64,000 bases of DNA from Rhodospirillales bacterium (GTDB lineage Bacteria > Pseudomonadota > Alphaproteobacteria > Rhodospirillales > GLO-3): NCBI GenBank assembly GCA_003354135.1, contig PIVK01000015.1, positions 1 through 64,000 of the forward strand, written 5' to 3'. Below, in pieces: positions 1 through 8,352 of the stretch (positions are counted from its first letter, which is position 1; every line of letters begins with the position of its first letter). The position numbers and the translations under genes were made by a program. The notes under the pieces were generated by a model, which saw only the letters and a program-made list of their open reading frames with translations, was not told the origin of the DNA and searched no databases.

Positions 1-1
1 A

Positions 2-202
2 ATCTGGATCGCCGTCTCAGTCTACGTCCTCGTCGCCATCGTCAAGAAGCGTCTTAATCTGGACGCCTCGCTCTACACTTTGCTCCAGATCCTCTCGGTC
101 ACCCTCTTCGAGAAAATGCCCTTACATCAAACACTTGCCGGAGACGAAACCAGATGCGACCCCCCGCAAATAACCAACCGATTGAATCTATTCGCTTTTT
201 AA
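2..202 (+). pseudogene. IS4-family transposase, C-terminal remnant
   Basis: The frame is open from the first base to a TAA at 200-202 and encodes 66 residues. It includes the stretch VAIVKKRLNLDASLYTLLQ and then FEKMPL, which is typical of the C-terminus of IS4-type transposases of the ISPepr1 kind. The rest of the gene would lie before the window, so I cannot tell whether the element is intact there. The AT-rich segment TTCGCTTTTTAACCGGACGC at the stop codon recurs at 424-443, which marks it as an IS end. Confidence 0.7.
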
Positions 203-214
203 CCGGACGCTAGT
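191..214 (+). repeat. IS4-type element terminus, copy 1
   Basis: The 21 bases from 191 to 211 are identical to 424-444, and each copy is followed by one mismatch and GTG. The segment spans the transposase stop codon and the outer end of the element, as expected for the IS terminal sequence. Confidence 0.6.
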
Positions 215-369
215 GGGCGGGCTTATGTCTTGCCGCTCTCATCTGCTACTGGATTTGAATGAGTCTGGACCCTAGGTTTGACAATTAAAACCGATAAACG
301 CGGAACCCGTAAACGATGAGACTATTCTGCGTTGCAACGAACACTTTCTCCCGGACCGCATAGCCTTAG

Positions 370-435
370 AAAAAAATGCCCGTCCATCCACTCCTGAGTC
401 TGGTTCCAATCAGATTGGATTTGTTCGCTTTTTAA
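370..435 (+). pseudogene. Second IS4-type transposase C-terminal scrap
   Basis: A short frame after an in-frame TAG (367-369) encodes KKMPVHPLL and ends in LDLFAF followed by TAA. This parallels the EKMPLHQTL and LNLFAF endings of the remnant at 2-202. It is the last 21 codons of a related but not identical IS4-type transposase, in the same orientation and about 230 bp further on. It is far too short to function. Confidence 0.55.
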
Positions 436-447
436 CCGGACGCTCGT
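424..447 (+). repeat. IS4-type element terminus, copy 2
   Basis: Second copy of the IS end seen at 191-214, in direct orientation. It follows the short scrap at 370-435. Two termini in tandem without a complete element between them indicate repeated insertion and decay at this site. Confidence 0.6.
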
Positions 448-504
448 GATGTTAACCCTTCATTCCAAGTCGAGATAACGCCTCATGACGAATAGTGGAG
501 TTGC

Positions 505-2220
505 TCACTCCGTAAAATCTATAGGGATACGCATATGAGGCATGTTCTTCTTGTCTGCAATATGTGTGAAAGCCGCAAAACGGTGCCTGCCCTCCAGGAC
601 TGTCCCGTCCTCCAGATCAACAAAAATGCCATCTCTACCTGACCTGTTTCTACCAATATAGAGGCCGTCAAAGTCAGGGTTTTCCCAGCCCTGTCCCATA
701 ATACTATCGTATTTACGGACAATATTCTCTATACCCCCGTTCTCCTTATCAACCATTCCATCGATACCATAATTATGGTGTACGGATAGTCCTGTTGCAT
801 GGGTGAATTCTTTAAAATAACTGATGCTTATAAAATTTTGTATGGATACGTTTCCGCTTACCTTGTAGGGCAAAGCTTTAATTTCGTCGGGCGTTAAAAC
901 CCGTGGTCTCGTGGTATGCCCCTTTTCCATTAAAGCTACCGCGGCAACTCTTTCAGAAAAAATTTGTTTCCATGCCTTATCGACGATCCTTTTGACGACC
1001 CGTTGGACATCAGATGTTGCTGTGCTTCCGCTCCCCTGCATTGCTCTTCTGGCAAGACTTTGTTCATGCCTGGCAAATCCACGTTGTATTTCATCAGCAC
1101 TTCCAAGAAATGCGATTCTAACCTTCTTCAGTTCGGTGCTTCCACTAGCAATTTCATTATCATTATCATTATCCTTCCAGCCGCCGCCCCCCCAACCGCC
1201 GCCGCCCCCCCAACCGCCGTCCCAACCTGTTTGTTCAGCTCCAGCTCCAGTAAGCAAATGCTCATCCATGTCAGAGTGGTAACCTTGGTGCTCCGTGTAT
1301 ATTTGGGTAATTTTTTGCATGGCACCCAATCCTAGATTTGGAAAATTTGTGTTGATAACGTTCATTATAGAAACAGGAATTTTCACGGACCCGTCTAAAT
1401 CGACGTAGTTGACGGGATTATCCCCGTATGCTGTGTAGGGGGATATGGATTGCCCGGCAATATCGGTATGCATAAATCGAAAACCGTGGCCGTGGTTATA
1501 GAACCGGTCGATGTTGTCGGTGATGCCCGGTTGATAGCCGCTCTGGCCCCAGTCGGCAAATGCAATGTAGCGATGGCCATGGAGCCGGTAGGGGTAGTCG
1601 CGGTATCTGTCGCAGTCCGCAGAGCAACTGTCCGTCTCGGTGGGCTTGCCACCTATACTGTAATCAAACTTGGCCTTGATCTCCGTGCCCTCCTCGCCCT
1701 CCTCCATCAAACTCCGTGTTGAGCCAAAACGGTCGGTGATTGGACGGAGCGCTGTGCTCGGAGCGCTGCCATGTTCATTATCCTGCCCGTCGTTAATGGT
1801 GATATAAACGAGCGCCGATCCACCCGGACCAAGGATGGTATAGTGAACCGCTGAACCATCGAACTCCATCAGAGGCCGCAGCCGGCCGCCAAATATAAAG
1901 TGCGATGTGGTCGTCGCCGTCCCAACGCTATGCTGCTGCACAACGCGCTGACCGGCCACGTTTTCCTGAAACTGATAGGTCGTTTGCCCGCTCGCGTACT
2001 TTATAGATACGGGATGGCGGCCATAAGAGTTTCGGACAATGTCTACCTGCACCCCTGACGGCGTTTGATAACCGTTTAACCCGCCGTAGACCGGGTTGTA
2101 GGTGAAAGCAGAACCACTTTGACCGAAAACGGTCATAGGTAACGCTGAAAAGAAAACCACTAAAAATATGATGCGATACGCAAGCAATTTGACATAACCC
2201 TGATCATCCGAATTGGGCAT
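505..2220 (-). CDS. Orphan Rhs-core protein with ParB-like C-terminal domain
   Basis: A 571-residue protein. Residues about 12-34 are hydrophobic (LLAYRIIFLVVFFSALP) and look like a signal peptide or anchor. A degenerate Rhs-associated core occupies about residues 200-280 and ends in YGDNPVNYVDLDG, close to the canonical NNPVNYVDPDG that separates Rhs shells from variable toxin tips. A low-complexity Gly/Trp run (about 330-350) and an Asp/Asn run follow. The C-terminus contains LEDGTVLEGRHRFAAF, which resembles the ParB/sulfiredoxin-fold motif in which a D/EG-x-HR loop forms the catalytic site. The usual YD repeats are missing and the protein is much shorter than full Rhs proteins. No immunity-sized gene follows; only IS remnants do. 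Composition is AT-rich relative to the rest of the window. The Rhs core is seen directly; a toxin role is inferred. Confidence 0.7.
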   Translation of the reverse strand: MPNSDDQGYVKLLAYRIIFLVVFFSALPMTVFGQSGSAFTYNPVYGGLNGYQTPSGVQVDIVRNSYGRHPVSIKYASGQTTYQFQENVAGQRVVQQHSVGTATTTSHFIFGGRLRPLMEFDGSAVHYTILGPGGSALVYITINDGQDNEHGSAPSTALRPITDRFGSTRSLMEEGEEGTEIKAKFDYSIGGKPTETDSCSADCDRYRDYPYRLHGHRYIAFADWGQSGYQPGITDNIDRFYNHGHGFRFMHTDIAGQSISPYTAYGDNPVNYVDLDGSVKIPVSIMNVINTNFPNLGLGAMQKITQIYTEHQGYHSDMDEHLLTGAGAEQTGWDGGWGGGGGWGGGGWKDNDNDNEIASGSTELKKVRIAFLGSADEIQRGFARHEQSLARRAMQGSGSTATSDVQRVVKRIVDKAWKQIFSERVAAVALMEKGHTTRPRVLTPDEIKALPYKVSGNVSIQNFISISYFKEFTHATGLSVHHNYGIDGMVDKENGGIENIVRKYDSIMGQGWENPDFDGLYIGRNRSGRDGIFVDLEDGTVLEGRHRFAAFTHIADKKNMPHMRIPIDFTE

Positions 2221-2808
2221 CTCGCTCCCTCCTGTTGCGGAAAGTCACCACCCAGGCCATAGATGCTCGTTCATCTTGGGACCATTTTCAAGCTATAATT
2301 GTCGCTTGGTGTCGGTATGTTCACCGTCCCGGGCAATCCGTGATTGCGAGGTCGTGGGCGGCCGCCTCGATGTCTGTTTTCTTGACGTTCTTCCAGTTGC
2401 GCTCGATTCCTCCCTGCTCCTGTTCTTTTTCGGCTATCACTTCATCACGGTGATCGGGGCCTCCAGAGCCCCTCCCCTGCCCGGCGTTCTGACGGCGATT
2501 CTCAAGCCGTTCAGCATCGGAGCCCGGGTTTCGGTCAGGTCGAGCGCAAGTCATCACTAAAAAGATGACCTCGCAGGCGGCTCAATTTTCATGAGCCGCT
2601 TGAACTTCCGAATTTTATAAGCGGCGGCGGCCTTGGCCCTTAGGGGCGTTCCATTCGAGGATTTCGGCAAGAAGAGTAGGATTCTCATCCTGTCGCATAA
2701 TGTATCTTATGGAAAATTGGTGTTTGTTATCAATGCGTTAGAGGCTCCGCGCCATATCGAACGATCAATACGTGCCTTCTGTACCCACGTCAACCAGATA
2801 GGCACGGT
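2221..2808. other. Gene-free AT-rich spacer
   Basis: I find no convincing gene here. Short open frames exist on both strands (for example 2321-2557 minus, and a 27-codon frame on the minus strand at about 2617-2700), but none has recognisable motifs. The segment separates the Rhs gene from the truncated endonuclease and is probably degraded accessory DNA. Confidence 0.4.
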
Positions 2809-3432
2809 TTAGCGCTCCGGATAATCAGCCTTACATTTGAAATCCAAAGGCCCGGGCCAAACTTCCCCGCCTGCCCACAACGCCGGTGCGGCTATTGTCG
2901 TTAGCCGGTTCTCGGTTGCCCGGTCGCCGGCAGCGAGTTTTGAAAAAAACCGATGCCCGGTTAGAGTCTCAATCACATCAATCGAAACCAAATGCGCGGT
3001 CAAATACCCGGGCAATTCCCGGCGCGGGATCTTTTTGTCGATATTCGGCAAGAGAACCGCAATTGCCTGAAGCTCTTGTGTCTGCGGATCCCCGGCAAGA
3101 ACGATCTTGTAGAACGCGGACGGAATTGCCACGCGACGTTTCTTGTCCCGGCTCTGCATTCGCCACGCCCGGCCGTCCGGATCCCGACCGGGCACGGTGT
3201 CCCGGTCGAAGATCGCCCCGGTGATGATCCAGGCCTCTCCCCTACTCCGCACCCAGGATCGAATGCGGCCTTCGAGGACTTGCCACGGCCCCCGGTTAAA
3301 CGCGCAATGCTGTGGCGCCATGTTCGACATAAGAAACGTGTTCAGCATCGCGTTATCGGAACGGGTCATACCAACCGCCCTTAAACATGACCGTTGTGAG
3401 CCCGGTCCCGCCTGGCCGGATGAGTTCGCCAT
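2809..3432 (-). pseudogene. DNA/RNA non-specific endonuclease, N-terminus lost
   Basis: The frame carries the C-terminal two thirds of an NucA-type endonuclease (Endonuclease_NS family): TRSDNAMLNTFLMSNMAPQ, then NRGPWQVLEGRIRSW, then an ITGAIFD strand, VAIPSAFYKIVL and LPGYLTAHLVSIDVIE. Similarity starts at about residue 23. The DRGH motif that carries the catalytic His should lie just before this point and I cannot find it. Instead the reading frame runs into the R1 repeat ending at 3471. The gene therefore looks beheaded and inactive, and I call it a pseudogene. Relatives are usually secreted nucleases with a signal peptide, and none is visible here. Confidence 0.7.
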
Positions 3433-3471
3433 ATCGCCGTATGGGCGCCATATGTTTGACTTGGACCACTA
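3413..3471 (+). mobile_element. R1 element, right half only (copy A)
   Basis: These 59 bp align without length change to 10401-10459, the right half of the R1 element beside zapA. They start at TGGCCGGATGA and end in TTGGACCACTA. No matching left end is present. The segment lies at the truncated end of the endonuclease gene and 36 bp before hpnD, so it probably marks the deletion or rearrangement junction. Confidence 0.75.
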
Positions 3472-3506
3472 GCCCCCGTTTCGCCGCTGGTGTATCCATA
3501 CCGTCC

Positions 3507-4379
3507 ATGGAAAATACGGTCAAAACTCCCGCGGGCGTCGAACCCGGGGCTTACGTCAGGGACATGGTCTCGCGTTCGGGCACGTCGTTCTTCTGGGCCA
3601 TGCGCACTCTGCCGCCCGAGAAGCGGGACGCCATGTTCGCCATCTACGCCTTCTGCCGCGAGGTCGACGACATTGCCGACGGCCCGGCGTCCGAGGACGA
3701 CAAGCGCCGCCGCCTGGGTCAATGGAGGACCGAGATCGAAAACCTCTACGCCGGGGCACCCCGCCATCCCGTGGGACAGGCGATCAAGGGGCCGGTCCGG
3801 CGGTTCGGGCTCAAGAAGGATAACTTTCTTGCCGTCATCGCCGGCATGGAGATGGATGCGGGCGACAAGGTGCGGATCCATGATCTCGACGAGTTGGGGC
3901 TCTATTGCGACCGTGTGGCCTGCGCGGTGGGACGGCTGTCCAACAAGGTCTTCGGCCTGGACGAGGAAACGGGGGACCAACTGGCCTTCACGCTCGGCAC
4001 GGCACTGCAACTGACCAACATCCTCCGCGATGTGGCCGAAGATGCGGAGCGTGACCGGCTCTACCTGCCCGAAGACATGTTGATGATCTTCGACATCGAC
4101 GACACGTCCGACATCAATGCGGTGCTTGCCGACTCGGAACTGCCCGGGGTCTGCGAGCTGATGGCCGAAATCGTGGTGCGCCGTTTTCGTGAGACCGAGG
4201 ACATCCTGGCCCGTTGCGACTCCGCGACCGTCCGCCCGGCAGCGATGATGAAGGACGTCTATAAGCACACCTTCAAGAAGCTCCAGCAGCGGGGCTGGCA
4301 GAAATTTGACCGCCCGGTCCACATGTCCAAGCCCGAGAAGCTGTGGCTGGCACTCCGCCATACCCTGGGGTGGACGTGA
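3507..4379 (+). CDS. hpnD: Presqualene diphosphate synthase HpnD
   Basis: A trans-isoprenyl diphosphate synthase of 290 residues. In the HpnCDE route HpnD condenses two farnesyl diphosphates to presqualene diphosphate. The two Asp-rich motifs are visible as REVDDIAD (Asp54, Asp55, Asp58) and NILRDVAED (Asp175, Asp179), and YLPED follows. An in-frame opening begins upstream at 3387 but lies inside the R1 repeat; ATG at 3507 gives the normal length. The stop overlaps the GTG of hpnE by 4 nt, so the two are translationally coupled. The usual partner hpnC is not upstream; that space holds the repeat and the truncated endonuclease. Confidence 0.93.
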   Translation: MENTVKTPAGVEPGAYVRDMVSRSGTSFFWAMRTLPPEKRDAMFAIYAFCREVDDIADGPASEDDKRRRLGQWRTEIENLYAGAPRHPVGQAIKGPVRRFGLKKDNFLAVIAGMEMDAGDKVRIHDLDELGLYCDRVACAVGRLSNKVFGLDEETGDQLAFTLGTALQLTNILRDVAEDAERDRLYLPEDMLMIFDIDDTSDINAVLADSELPGVCELMAEIVVRRFRETEDILARCDSATVRPAAMMKDVYKHTFKKLQQRGWQKFDRPVHMSKPEKLWLALRHTLGWT

Positions 4380-5626
4380 CGGGGACCGTCCATATCGTCG
4401 GGGCGGGTCTCTCGGGCCTGGCCGCGGCCCTACGCCTCGCACGCGCCGGGCGCCGCATCGTGATACACGAGGGGGCGGGACATGCGGGCGGGCGCTGCCG
4501 CTCTTTTCACGATGCAACGCTGGACCGGCGCATCGACAACGGCAATCACCTGATGCTGTCCGGAAACCGGGGGGTCGAAAGCTTCCTTGCCGAAGCGGGC
4601 GCGCCGGGCGGGCTTGCCGGTCCCGAAGATGCCGAGTTTCCCTTTATGGACCTTGGGACGGGCGAGCGTTGGTGTGTCCGGCCCAACCGGGGCCCTGTTC
4701 CCTGGTGGATCTTCGTGTCCGCGCGCCGGGTGCCGGGAACGAGTGCCGGCGACTACCTGCAAGGGCTCAAGCTCGCTCGCGCCGGAAGGGAGGACACGGT
4801 GGCAGGATGCCTGGGGACCGCCAGGCCCGGGTTCCGCCGGTTCTGGGAGCCGCTGGCCGTAGGCGTGCTCAACACCTCGGTGGACGACGGGGCGGCGGCC
4901 TTGCTGTGGCCGGTGCTCAAAGAGACCTTCGGGCGCGGCGCCACCGCCTGCCGGCCGCGAATGGCCCGTGTCGGACTCTCGGAGACCTTCGCCGATCCGG
5001 CACTGGTCCGGCTGCGAGGGCAAGGGGCCGAGGTACGCCTCAACCGGCGCCTCAAGGGTCTCGCATTGCACCATGGCCGGGTGGCACGCCTCGTCTTCGC
5101 CGACGGAGAGGAGACCCTGGACAACGGCGACGCGGTCATCCTTGCCGTACCACCCGCCGTCGCGGCGGAACTGGTGGACGGGCTGATCGTGCCGAAGGGC
5201 ACGCGGGCCATCGTCAACGCCCACTTCCGCTTGGAAAGTGCCATCGACGGCGTTTCCCTGACCGGCCTGGTCGGCGGCACCGCCGAATGGATCTTCCGGC
5301 GCGGCGACGTGGCCTCGGTCACGGTGAGCGCGGCCGATTCCCTGGCCGCGGAACCTGCGGAGGCTATCGCGGACAGAATTTGGCCCGAGGTGGTAAGGGC
5401 CCTCGGCCTCGGCGCGAGACAATTGCCGCCACACCGTATCGTCAAGGAAAAGCGGGCGACCTTTGCCGAGACCCCGGCCGAGGTGGCGCGGCGTCCGGGC
5501 ACCGACACGGCCTATCCCAATCTCAAGCTGGCCGGCGACTGGACCGACACCGGCTTGCCGGCAACCATCGAGGGTGCCGTTCGCTCCGGGTTCCGGGCCG
5601 CCGAGGCCTTGACAAGGACGCCATAA
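4376..5626 (+). CDS. hpnE: Hydroxysqualene dehydroxylase HpnE
   Basis: A FAD-dependent amine-oxidase-fold protein of 416 residues that reduces hydroxysqualene to squalene in the HpnCDE pathway. The N-terminal dinucleotide-binding motif reads IVGAGLSGLAAALRLARAG, followed by a GGRCRSF motif. The C-terminal FAD motif lies in LAGDWTDTGLPATIEGA. I chose GTG at 4376 because it overlaps the hpnD stop (GTGA) and places the GxGxxG motif at residues 9-14, as in the family. The product feeds squalene-hopene cyclase, encoded next. Confidence 0.92.
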   Translation: MTGTVHIVGAGLSGLAAALRLARAGRRIVIHEGAGHAGGRCRSFHDATLDRRIDNGNHLMLSGNRGVESFLAEAGAPGGLAGPEDAEFPFMDLGTGERWCVRPNRGPVPWWIFVSARRVPGTSAGDYLQGLKLARAGREDTVAGCLGTARPGFRRFWEPLAVGVLNTSVDDGAAALLWPVLKETFGRGATACRPRMARVGLSETFADPALVRLRGQGAEVRLNRRLKGLALHHGRVARLVFADGEETLDNGDAVILAVPPAVAAELVDGLIVPKGTRAIVNAHFRLESAIDGVSLTGLVGGTAEWIFRRGDVASVTVSAADSLAAEPAEAIADRIWPEVVRALGLGARQLPPHRIVKEKRATFAETPAEVARRPGTDTAYPNLKLAGDWTDTGLPATIEGAVRSGFRAAEALTRTP

Positions 5627-5700
5627 CGGGATTGTAAAGACCATGCGGGGGGCATTGGGCTTCCTTGTTGCATTTGGCGGGAAACGACCCAGTGGACGAC

Positions 5701-7647
5701 ATGAGCGGGAGTCGCGGCGAGGCAAACGCCGGGCGCGACCAGATTCTCGACGAAACCATCGCTGACGCTGCGCGCTGGCTGGCCACTTGCCAGCAGCATG
5801 ATGGTCACTGGGTGTTCGAACTCGAATCAGACGCCACCATCCCGGCCGAATACATCATGCTCAACCACTTCCTGGACGAGGTGGATGACGGGGTCGAGGC
5901 CAAGCTGGCCCAGTACCTGCGCAACACCCAGGGAAACCACGGCGGCTGGCCACTGTTCCACGGCGGGGATCTCAATATCAGTGCAACCGTGAAGGCCTAC
6001 CTCGCCTTGAAGCTGGTCGGCGACGATGTGGACGCGCCGCACATGAAGAAGGTGCGCGAGGCCGTGCTGGCGCGGGGCGGCGCCGCCAAATCAAACGTCT
6101 TTACCCGCGTCGCGCTGGCGCTGTTCGGTCTGATGCCCTGGCGCGCCTGCCCGGTGATGCGGGTCGAGTCCCTATTGCTGCCCACCTGGGCACCGTTCCA
6201 CATGGATAAGGTCTCTTACTGGTCGCGGACCGTGATGGTCCCGCTGTTGGCGCTTACGTCTCTCAAGCCCAGGGCACGCAATCCGCGGGACGTCACCGTG
6301 GACGAATTGTTCGTCACGCCGCCCGATAAAGAACGCAGGTACCTCACGAACTCTACCGGCCACTGGCTTGGAGCACTGCTCCTCCTGCTCGACCGCACGG
6401 TCCGGCCCTTCGAGGTGCTGCTTCCCCGCCGGCTTCGAGACCGGGCCATCAAGAAGGCCCTGGCGTTCTGTGAGGAGCGGCTTAACGGCGAGGACGGTCT
6501 AGGGGGCATCTATCCTGCAATGGCCAACGTTCTCATGCTCTACGACACGCTGGGTTATGCCAAGGATCACCCGCTTCGCGTCACGGCCAGGAGCGCGATC
6601 GACAAGCTGGTGACCATCAAGGGCGGTGACGACTGGGGCTACGTGCAACCTTGCCTGTCGCCGGTCTGGGACACGAGCTTGGCCGCGCACGCCATGCTGG
6701 AGGTCGGCTCCTCGCCCAAGGAGGGGGAAGTGCGCCGCGCCAACGACTGGCTGATGGAGCGCCAGATCCTAGATGTCGGGGGCGATTGGATCGCCAACCG
6801 CGGCCATGTGCGCCCTGGCGGCTGGGCCTTCCAGTACCGGAACGACTATTACCCGGACGTGGACGACACGGCGGTGGTCGGCATGGCCATGCACCGGGCC
6901 GACGCGCCAGGCTACAATGAGGCTGTGTCGCGCGCTGCCGAATGGGTCATCGGTATGCAGAGCGAAGACGGGGGCTGGGGGGCTTTCGATGCCGACAACA
7001 ACAACTACATCCTGGAGCATATCCCCTTCGCGGACCATGGGGCCCTCCTCGACCCGCCAACGCTGGACGTTTCGGCCAGATGTGTGAGTTTCCTGACCCA
7101 GATCGGCTACGACCGCAAACATCCGGCGGTGGCCCGCGGCATGCAGTATATCCGCTCGGCCCAGGAAGATGACGGGTCCTGGTTCGGGCGCTGGGGCGCC
7201 AACTACACCTACGGCATCTGGTCCGCTTTGTGTGCACTCAACATGGCGGGCGAGAACATGTCGAAGGACTACGTGCGCAGATCCGTTGACTGGCTCATAT
7301 CCCGCCAACTCGCCGACGGCGGTTGGGGCGAGGACTGCGCCTCTTACTGGGAGGACAGCAAGACCGAATGCACAACCTCCACCCCGTCCCAAACCGCCTG
7401 GGCCCTTCTGGGCCTGATGGCAGCGGGAGAGGCCGATAGCGACGCGGTCAAACGGGGTGTCGCCTACCTTTTGAACGCACCCCGCGACGGCGGCAAGTGG
7501 GTGGAAGAGCACCACAACGCGGTCGGCTTTCCGCGGGTCTTCTACCTTCGCTATCACGGCTATTCGGCCTATTTCCCACTCTGGGCATTGGCTCGCTACA
7601 GAAACCTCACGCAATCCAACAGCAAGTCCACGCCCTGGGGCATGTGA
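5701..7647 (+). CDS. shc: Squalene-hopene cyclase
   Basis: A 648-residue monotopic membrane enzyme that cyclises squalene to hopene and hopanol. The catalytic acid motif DVDDTA is at residues 386-391, and several QW repeats are visible, such as QSEDGGWGAF, DDGSWFGRWG and LADGGWGED. The frame is also open upstream to TTG 5665 and GTG 5689. ATG 5701 gives an N-terminus comparable with relatives, but the Shine-Dalgarno there is weak and the GTG at 5689 is preceded by GGCGGGAAA, so the start is uncertain by four codons. It follows hpnE by 74 bp and precedes hpnG by 7 bp, as in hopanoid operons. Confidence 0.95.
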   Translation: MSGSRGEANAGRDQILDETIADAARWLATCQQHDGHWVFELESDATIPAEYIMLNHFLDEVDDGVEAKLAQYLRNTQGNHGGWPLFHGGDLNISATVKAYLALKLVGDDVDAPHMKKVREAVLARGGAAKSNVFTRVALALFGLMPWRACPVMRVESLLLPTWAPFHMDKVSYWSRTVMVPLLALTSLKPRARNPRDVTVDELFVTPPDKERRYLTNSTGHWLGALLLLLDRTVRPFEVLLPRRLRDRAIKKALAFCEERLNGEDGLGGIYPAMANVLMLYDTLGYAKDHPLRVTARSAIDKLVTIKGGDDWGYVQPCLSPVWDTSLAAHAMLEVGSSPKEGEVRRANDWLMERQILDVGGDWIANRGHVRPGGWAFQYRNDYYPDVDDTAVVGMAMHRADAPGYNEAVSRAAEWVIGMQSEDGGWGAFDADNNNYILEHIPFADHGALLDPPTLDVSARCVSFLTQIGYDRKHPAVARGMQYIRSAQEDDGSWFGRWGANYTYGIWSALCALNMAGENMSKDYVRRSVDWLISRQLADGGWGEDCASYWEDSKTECTTSTPSQTAWALLGLMAAGEADSDAVKRGVAYLLNAPRDGGKWVEEHHNAVGFPRVFYLRYHGYSAYFPLWALARYRNLTQSNSKSTPWGM

Positions 7648-7654
7648 GGCGGAA

Positions 7655-8335
7655 ATGAAGCTCGGCGTCGTCACGGGGATGTCCAACGAGGCCGACTGCT
7701 TCTCCCGCGCCCTACCGGGAACACGCGTGCTCTGTTCCGGCGCCCGTCCCGAACAGGCACGGGCCGCCGCCCGGCAATTGTTGGACGAAGGCTGCATCGG
7801 CCTGCTGAGCTTCGGCCTGGCCGGTGGACTGGACCCGGCCGTGCGCCCCGGCGATGTCATTCTGGCGGAAAGCGTCGTCACGCCGGATGGACGGCGCCTC
7901 GACACCGACCAACGCTGGCGCAGGCGGGTGGTGGGGCGCGCGGCGCGCGGCGGTTTCGGGGTGTCGCTGGCGCCAGTGGCCGCCAGCGACTACCCCCTCA
8001 TCCTGCCTTCCGAGAAAGCGGCCCTGTTCGCCGCCACGGGCGCGGCGAGCGTCGACATGGAAAGCCATGCCGTCGGACAGGTGGCCTTCGATGCCGGTCT
8101 GCCGTTCCTGGTGCTGCGCGCTGTGCTCGACCCGGCCACACGTACCCTGCCCTCCTGGATTATGGAAACGGTGGGCACGGACGGTCGCCTGGACGTGGTC
8201 AAGGCCGCCATCGAGGCCATGTGTCACCCCTGGGATATCCCCGTTCTGGCACTGTTGGGCTGGGAGAGCGGTAAGGCATTAAAGAGCCTGGGACAGGTCA
8301 TCGCCCTCGGCGGCGCCGGGCTGGGACTGGATTAG
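7655..8335 (+). CDS. hpnG: HpnG, adenosylhopane nucleosidase
   Basis: A 226-residue member of the nucleoside phosphorylase / MTA-SAH nucleosidase fold. In hopanoid producers HpnG removes adenine from adenosylhopane to give ribosylhopane, an early step of bacteriohopanepolyol side-chain synthesis. Seen here are GLLSFGLAGGLDP in the phosphate/ribose-binding region, PGDVILAESVV, and VDMESHAVGQVA, the purine-site motif with the conserved Met-Glu. GAGGCGGAA gives a ribosome site just before the ATG. It is the last gene of the cluster; hpnH is absent from the window. Confidence 0.88.
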   Translation: MKLGVVTGMSNEADCFSRALPGTRVLCSGARPEQARAAARQLLDEGCIGLLSFGLAGGLDPAVRPGDVILAESVVTPDGRRLDTDQRWRRRVVGRAARGGFGVSLAPVAASDYPLILPSEKAALFAATGAASVDMESHAVGQVAFDAGLPFLVLRAVLDPATRTLPSWIMETVGTDGRLDVVKAAIEAMCHPWDIPVLALLGWESGKALKSLGQVIALGGAGLGLD

Positions 8336-8352
8336 ACCAGCCGTTTGAGAAT

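Noticed and set aside
2321-2557. 78-codon minus-strand frame in the spacer before the Rhs gene
   Set aside because: No recognised motif, no ribosome site, and low-complexity charged sequence; not enough to call a gene.
3381-4517. Antisense frame of 378 codons over hpnD
   Set aside because: hpnD on the other strand has complete prenyl-synthase motifs; the antisense product has none.
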